The position numbers and the translations under genes are program-made. A DNA stretch of 64,000 nt. Source: Pomphorhynchus laevis. Taxonomy: Eukaryota; Acanthocephala; Palaeacanthocephala; Echinorhynchida; Pomphorhynchidae. Location: the NCBI GenBank assembly GCA_012934845.2, contig WNNJ02002070.1:1-64000 (forward strand), read 5' to 3'. The number at the start of each line of letters is the position of its first letter. The stretch's first letter is position 1. Of the stretch, positions 57,935-64,000 are shown piece by piece. Under the pieces are notes generated by a model. The model did not search any database and was not told the origin of the DNA. It worked only from the letters and a program-made list of their open reading frames with translations.

Positions 57935-58735
57935 GTTAAACCCCGACAAGTCTAAAATAATGTGGATCCTCTTCCGTAAACTAAACATATCTCCTCCCAC
58001 TGTATCTTTTGTTTCATCGATCATCCCCAAAGTCCACAATCTCACTTTCTTAGGCTTCCATTTCGATGATCACCTTTCACTTAAACCCTTCGTCCGTGAC
58101 AAGGTCTGCTCATCTAACTTAATTCTCCGTGACATCCGCCGTATCCGCCCCCTTATCGACTTCCGTTCTTGTATGTATCTTCTTTCATCGCTTCATTTCC
58201 CTAAAATCGATTACTGCCTTAGCCTTTTCGCCAATTCTCCAAAATCCATCATCCTACCCCTACAACGAATAATCAACACCGCCGTTCGAAAACTCTTTCG
58301 TCTCCGTCGCTTCGACCACACATCCACATATTTTGCCCAACTCTCCTGGCCCACCATCCACATCCGCATCAAACTCCGCCTTCTTCTCGTTATCTTTCGT
58401 CTCATCGCTGTCGGCTCCCCATCGTTTATCAACCTTCCTTTCTTAGACGATACTCGCCCACCTCGCTATCGCTTCGTTCCTGTCATACCCTCTTACTCCA
58501 CGTTCCCAATTACTCCAACAACTACGGTCTCCGATCCTTCCTCGTCGCCGCCTCACTCGCTTGGAATCAACTACCTCTCGACGTCCGCCGCGCCCCCTCC
58601 TTTATCTTATTCAAACACCTCCTCCGTTCACACCTTCTCGACACCTGATTCACAGTCTTGATTTGTTGTGGTCATGTATGCGTGCGCTGGCACGCATTTG
58701 CCACGTTAAAATAAATCCTTTTTATGTGTGGTCGA
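57935..58735 (+). pseudogene. LINE 3' fragment, plus strand
   Basis: Open for 242 aa from about 57933: LNPDKSKIMWI, IIPKVHNLTFLGFHFDDHL, IRRIRPLIDF, KIDYCLSLFANSPKSII, LRRFDHT. This is the part of ORF2 after YADD, down to a 3'-UTR ending AAAATAAATCCTTTTTATG. A 5'-truncated copy. It meets the minus-strand LINE tail to tail, so 57995-58330 and 58728-59060 are inverted repeats. Confidence 0.8.
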
Positions 58736-61544
58736 AGCGACGGAGACGAAAGAGCACTCGAACGACGAAGTTGATTATTCGTTGTAGGCGTAGGATGATG
58801 AATTTTGGAGAATTGGCGAAAAGGCTAGGGCAGTAATCGATTTTAGGGAAAAGAAGCGATGAAAGAAGATACATACAAGAACGGAAGTCTATAAGGGGGC
58901 GGATACGGCGGATGTCACGGAGACTTATGTTAGACGAGCCCACCTTGTCGCGTACGAAGGGTTTAAGGAAAAGGTGATCATCGAAATGGAATCTTAAGAA
59001 AGTGTGATTGTGTACTATGAGGATGATCGATGAGGCAAAAGATACAGTGGGAGGAGATATGTTTGGTTTACGGGGAGGATCCACATTAATTTAGACTTGT
59101 CGGGGTTTATAACAAGATGGAGATTGGAGAGACGTTTGTAGATAGAAGAAAGGCAGTTGGAGGCAAAAATGCCGATATCGTGTATGCGATATGCGGGTGC
59201 ATGAACATTGATGAGGATGTCATCGGCGTATTGCATGACGTTAAAGGAGTAAGATTTGATAAACGGAGAGAGATCGCCAAGCAGAAGAGAGAAAATCAGG
59301 GGACCTAGGACTGAACCATGTGGGATCCCGTAAAAAATAAGGATGGGAGGAGTGGATGATGAATTAGAACAGACGCGAAAGGAACGGTCGGATAGATATG
59401 AGGCAAACCATACTACTAAGGAGGAATAAAAGCGGTAATCATAACGAAGGCGAGAAAGAAGGACGAAGTTGTCGACAATGTCGAATGCGGAGGAGAGGTC
59501 GAGGGAGATGAGAACATTATATAGAGCCTTGCCTCGAGAAATGAGTAAGTCGTTGTAAACTTTCATGCAGGCGATTTCTGTGAAGTGATTAGAGCGGAAA
59601 GCGGATTGGAAAGGAGGGTACAGATTGGGTTAGGAGAGATAAGCGTTGATCTGTATTAATATGAGGCGTTCTAAGAGCTTAGAAAGAGTAGGGAGTAGTG
59701 AAATGGGGCGAAAGCTAGAAAGAAGGGAGTGGTCGAGCGATTGTTTCTTAAGGAGGGGACGAACGATTGCGGATTTCCAGTGTGAAGGGAATATATGACT
59801 GTGGATGGACGAGTTAAACAAGGTTGTGAGAAAAGGGGATATCGATAAGCATATGGATTTAAGTATGTGATAGGCAGGGGATCGGCAGGTTAGGTTTTGT
59901 TGGGCAAGGACATGAGGACCTGTCTCATCTACAGTTCGGTAGGTGAGACAGGGGGAAGATAAAGAGTTCCGGGAGGATGAGGCTAGGCGGGGCAGAGTGG
60001 GATAGGATGGAGATCGGGGTCTGAGAGAGCAACGTTGATACTTTGGTCTGGAGAAATGATTAATAATCATGGAGATTGATGTTGCAATGCTAAGAGGAGC
60101 GAGCAAAGATTGAGTTAAAAGTATGCCAGGGAGTCTTAGAGTTGAATGAGGTGATGATTTTATGCTGCAAGGAGTTGCATTTGGTACGTAGTAGGTTGAG
60201 ATGAGACAGGCGAAGAGCAAGATAGGAGTCACGGAAAGACGGAGTGATCGAGCGGGCATCACGTCTGAGATAGCGATAGACTCGAAAAGCATGACGGAAA
60301 CAACGCTTTGAGAATAGACATTGCATGTCAAACCATGTGGCACGGTGCAAGCGACGGTGTGGGTGAGGCTTGAAGTGCAAGAGAATATCGAGAGTGGATG
60401 TGAGTTCAGAGTCGAAAAGAAACGCGAGATCGTGAGTAGAGGAATAAGTTATTGTGGGATAGGATAGATACGATTTAAGTAAGGCAGAGCGGAGAAGGGA
60501 GAGGTCAAGATTTCTCCGATGGCGACGAAGTATTGTAGGTGTGTGAGGAGGGGTGTGGTTGTGAGTGAGATTAATGGTGACGAGAAAGTGATCGGATAGA
60601 CCAGGATCGAAGATGGACAGTGAGGTGTAGGCAGCAAAATGATCAGGAACAGCGTTGATGTCGAGTGTCCTGTCAAGGATATGTGTTGGGGCAGTGGAGA
60701 TGGGTTTGTAGTTATAGTTGGATAGAATGTTGATGAACTGGATTGACTCGGTGGAAGAGGGGCGGTCGAGGCGGATGTTGAAGTCGTCAAGAACGATTGA
60801 AGGGATATAGGACAAAAAACAGTGGGACAGAAGGTCAGCGAGTTCAGTAAAAATAAGGAGGTAGGAGCAGATGAACCAGGACGGTATACAATGGCGAGAT
60901 CTAGAGTGATCGGGTTAGAAGAACGACAAGTGAGCAGTTCAAAAGAGCAAGGACTGAAAGGGAAAGTGATTTTGCGAATAGACGCGGGATGACGGGCGAA
61001 TGCGACAATGCCGTCATGATAAGAGAATTTAGAAGGGGATTTGCTGAGGGGTGAGCGGATTCGATTATTCAGCAACCGACAGAGAGCAAACGGCGGATGG
61101 AGATGTCGTCATAATCGGAGTGCCATGATTCGTTGAGGCATAAGAAATCGATGGATTGCTTGGTGAATAGGTTGAGTATGAGATCGGATTTATTGAGAAT
61201 AGATCTAGTGTTGAGGTGGCCGAGGCGGAAACCGTGTGTGGTTGTGATAGGGGCTAGTGGATAAGACACATAGAGGATATAGAGTGTCATCGAATTTTTG
61301 GGCGGGTGTGAACAACTTTTAAATTTCTATCAATGTTTCGGATGGAGAGAGATGTTTTGCCGTTTTCTCGAGACGGCGTTTTTCGATGCGGGCAGATGGA
61401 GTTGAGCGATTTCGGAGAGGGTGCGATCGGGGAAAATGCGAGTGGCTGAATAGGACATGAGTTTGAATCGTTGGGAGAGGACAGAGGACGTGTGAGAGCG
61501 ATGCTTGAAAACAATTTTTAGGGAGGGGCTGAGAAGGATTAGAT

Positions 61545-63907
61545 CAGGGGTTCTCAACCTGGGCGATATCGCTCACTAGTGGGCGAAAATATTTTCCAGG
61601 TGGGCGATTTTGTTTGTGAAAATTGGTAAAAACATAGAAGAAAAATCTTATAAATTTTTTGATGTAAAAGTTTAAATTTATTTCTTAAGCATTTATTTTT
61701 AAATCTACACAAGATTTTAATGTTCACATGCAGGAAACTTTAACTTTTAAATGTGTTAGTTCTTTTTTAATAAAAAAAAGTCGAATTTGTTATTAATTGC
61801 GTAGTGAAAAATGATTTTTGGCACCATATTGATTTTTATTACAGTTTATATATTTCTTTCTAATTCTTTTTTATAAAAATTACCCCTTACTATGACAGAA
61901 GAAAAAAATGACGCAAATACAGTGCAGAGTATTTAGCTTTTGGATTCATCGAAAGTACCTATGAGAAAGATATTCCATTCTGTCTTTTATGTCGCAAACC
62001 GTTCTCTAATGAAGCTATAAAACCTTCAAGGCTCCTCGAAAAACAGAAAAGAGTCCATGCTGAAAAATTAGATAAAGGAATTGAATATTTTCAAAAAAAG
62101 AAATTTTTGAAAAACGTCCAACTCTTACTGGTATGCTTAAAAACAAATACTTGACAGTTCAAAAGGACTGATTTCTTCCTATTAATTTGCTGCACTAATC
62201 TCTAAAACTTGTAGTTCGCATTCCGTTGCTGAAAAACTATTAAAACCCGCATTTGAGATTCTTCTCAAAACAGTTTTAAAAATAGAAAATACCGAAACAA
62301 TTATTAATACAATTCCACTAAGCAACGATTCAATTAGAAGACGAATAGATGAAATGGCTGAAGATATTCAAGGACAGCTAATTATAAAACTAAAAACTAG
62401 AAAGTTTTCTATTCAAATTGACGAATCGACTGTTAGCGATAGTAGAGCCCTGCTGATGTCATATGTCAGCTTTATTGATGACGATTTTCAAATACACGAA
62501 GAAATGTTATTTATGAAGTATTTAAAAACAGACACAACAGGAGCATCAATATTCGAAGTTGTTGAATCTTGGTTCGAAGAAAAACAAATACCATTTGAAA
62601 ATTTGATATCATGTGCTACTGACGGAGCCCCTGCTATGATTGACAGACATAAGGGCTTTATTTCATTTTAAAAGAACATTTGTCCAACAATATTAACTAT
62701 CCACTGTATTATACATCGTCATAACTTGGTGGCAAAGAGCATAAGTCCTATTCTTCATTATTCTTTAAGGCTTGTTATCCAAGTAGTAAACAAGATAAAG
62801 ACAAATCCAAAGTGTGACAGATTGTTTCAGATTTTCTGTAAAGACAATAATGAGCGATACAATAGATTACTTCTCCACACTGCAATCCGATGGTTATCTA
62901 AAGGTAATTGCCTTGCAAGATTTGTTTGCTTATTTGACACAATTATTTCTTTCCTGGAAGAAGAAAAGGAATTCGATAGAAGAGACGAGCTGAATGGCCA
63001 TAAAAACAATATAAACAATGGCATTTATTTTCAGAAAGCTTAATGAAATATCGCTGAAATTGCAAGGAAAACTTGTTACTCTGATCCACTGTAAGCGTAC
63101 TATTAAGTCCTTTACAAAGAACATAGAAGTTTTTAAGAACAACTTATTGAAGATAAACTTTAAAAATATGCAGGAGATGAAAAATGTAGTCTTTTCTTTC
63201 TAATCAAGACTTATTCAATTATTCTGAATACTTGTCTACTCTAAAGCAGGAATTTCTTAATAGGTTTTCGGATTTATTTTCTTTGCATATTAAGCCATGG
63301 ATGATTGACCCCTTTGGCTGTGATATTGAATGTGTTGAAGAAAACATTCAAGAAGAACTTATCGATCTTCAATGCAATGAAGAATTGAAATATAAATATG
63401 AAAAGAAGGACAATTTGGATTATGGATGACACAGTCGGCAAAGTTTTTATATTCTACGATTTGGACTAAAATGACCAATATTTTGATGTGTTTTCCGTCT
63501 TCTTATTTAGTGTAATGTGGTTTTAGTACAGTAAATAAAATAATAACTAAAGAAAGAAATATAATAGACATATATTCGAGAGGTGACGTGAGAATGAAGC
63601 TTACAAACTTTAAGCCTAAAATTGAGGAAATAGTAAAAAACATCAAAACCAAGGATCACATTGAATTTCTTTATTTATATATTTTTTCAAATTCGGCTTA
63701 TTTATTATTCATCGATAATCCAACTGAGGCTTGTAACTTTATAATACAGATCTACATATTATGTTTTTAACATCCATATATCTACTGTTATTATTACATG
63801 AATATTAAGATTTATATAAAATTTAAAACAGTTTTTCTATCAAGGTGAGCGATATTAAAAAAATGTTTAATAGTGAGCGATGATTGAAAAAAGGTCGAGA
63901 AACACTG
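61545..63907 (+). mobile_element. hAT transposon with perfect 8-bp target duplication
   Basis: The left end CAGGGGTTCTCAACCT and the complement of the right end CAGTGTTTCTCGACCT are hAT-type terminal repeats, with TCGCTCACTA subterminal on both sides. The target duplication GATTAGAT is at 61537-61544 and 63908-63915. It interrupts the minus-strand LINE, so it is younger. Length 2363 bp. Confidence 0.95.
61914..63775 (+). pseudogene. hAT transposase (ZBED5/SCAND3-like), broken
   Basis: An N-terminal part with YLAFGFIEST, CLLCRKPFSNEAIKPSRLL (BED-type C-x2-C start), then IQIDESTVSDSRALL (first catalytic D; 62354-62671), SCATDGAPAM, a stop, LLLHTAIRWLSKGNCL (62726-63043), then LNEISLKLQGK in another frame, and FNRFSDLF-like to 63429. 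The C-terminal piece LTNFKPKIEEIVKN is at 63600. The hAT dimerisation block is missing or unreadable. At least three frame breaks. A dead copy of a family common in animals. Confidence 0.8.
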
Positions 63908-64000
63908 GATTAGATTGAGAAGACTTGTTTAGGCGGATGATTGCGACAGGATATATGTTGTTGAAAAAGGATGGTTTATCCGCAGGAACAAGAGACGATA

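Larger units (their letters stand above)
58722..64000 (-). mobile_element. LINE (APE-type) on the minus strand, 3'-truncated, split by a hAT
   Basis: Reading leftward: ORF1-like frame (64000 to 63908, continuing at 61536 to about 61290), endonuclease (61290 to 60450: CLNESWHSDYDDISIRR, AIVYRPGSSAP, NIRLDRPS, LSDHFLVTI), RT (60343 to 59015: SFRPISLLPTLSKLLERLIL, SLDLSSAFDIVD, IPHGSVLGPL with His for Gln, MQYADDILI) and the post-RT region to 58722. Frameshifts are frequent. The block order and sequence are related to the 27.7-kb LINE but clearly another family. The 3' end is missing. Confidence 0.8.

Noticed and set aside
57935-59084. Twin-priming (5' inversion) as origin of the opposed LINE fragments
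   Set aside because: Both fragments contain the same ORF2 segment and meet at their 3' ends. Twin priming would give non-overlapping parts with the inverted part upstream.

Overview
The window is AT-rich animal DNA, probably from an invertebrate. A complete U2 snRNA gene with the run GATCAAAGTGTAGTAT, an inserted-A form that I associate with nematode U2, a 55-bp transposon intron and the mix of element families (Merlin, hAT, CR1-like, R2-like, Penelope-like, Ty3/Gypsy) suggest a nematode. That placement is inference. Host coding sequence is sparse. Most of the window is nested and decayed transposable elements, tandem repeats and non-coding AT-rich DNA. Protein homologies are by recognition of motifs, not by search.

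Layout. 1-14.9 kb: two direct copies (1-2084 and 12080-14163) of a spliced C2H2 zinc-finger gene end, with spacer DNA, candidate exons and two small tandem arrays between them. A third copy lies inverted at 39.3-41.6 kb and an old, degraded fourth at about 46.9-47.3 kb. 16.2-17.6 kb: remains of a non-LTR gag and of an R2-like 5' end. 17.68-21.6 kb: a ribozyme-bearing satellite cluster broken by (TA)n. 22.3-33.8 kb: R2-like relic, a non-LTR RT with one nonsense codon, and a CR1/L2-type LINE with a complete Merlin transposon lodged at the start of its ORF2. 33.85-39.1 kb: Ty3/Gypsy relic interrupted by Penelope-like remnants. 42.5-55 kb: R2-like, gag/endonuclease, Penelope-like, CR1-like and other RT relics. 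55.34-55.53 kb: U2 snRNA gene (minus). 56-64 kb: more RT relics and a minus-strand LINE into which a hAT element inserted with a perfect 8-bp target duplication.

The most interesting part is 17.7-20.8 kb. Three tandem 351-bp units (18.95-19.97 kb) each carry a full canonical type I hammerhead ribozyme. The flanking repeat families (361-bp units and a related unit on the minus strand; 389-bp units on the plus strand) carry the hammerhead core and all three hammerhead helices, with compensatory changes between families, but in a strand order (GAAA strand, CUGANGA strand, GUC strand) that is not a circular permutation of any known hammerhead. The catalytic strand sits in the apical loop of stem III, so it should only work between two units or two RNAs. 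Penelope-like remnants elsewhere in the window (36.6-36.93 kb, 48.45-49.05 kb) carry hammerhead motifs next to GIY-YIG endonuclease remnants. This links the satellites to a plausible retroelement source.
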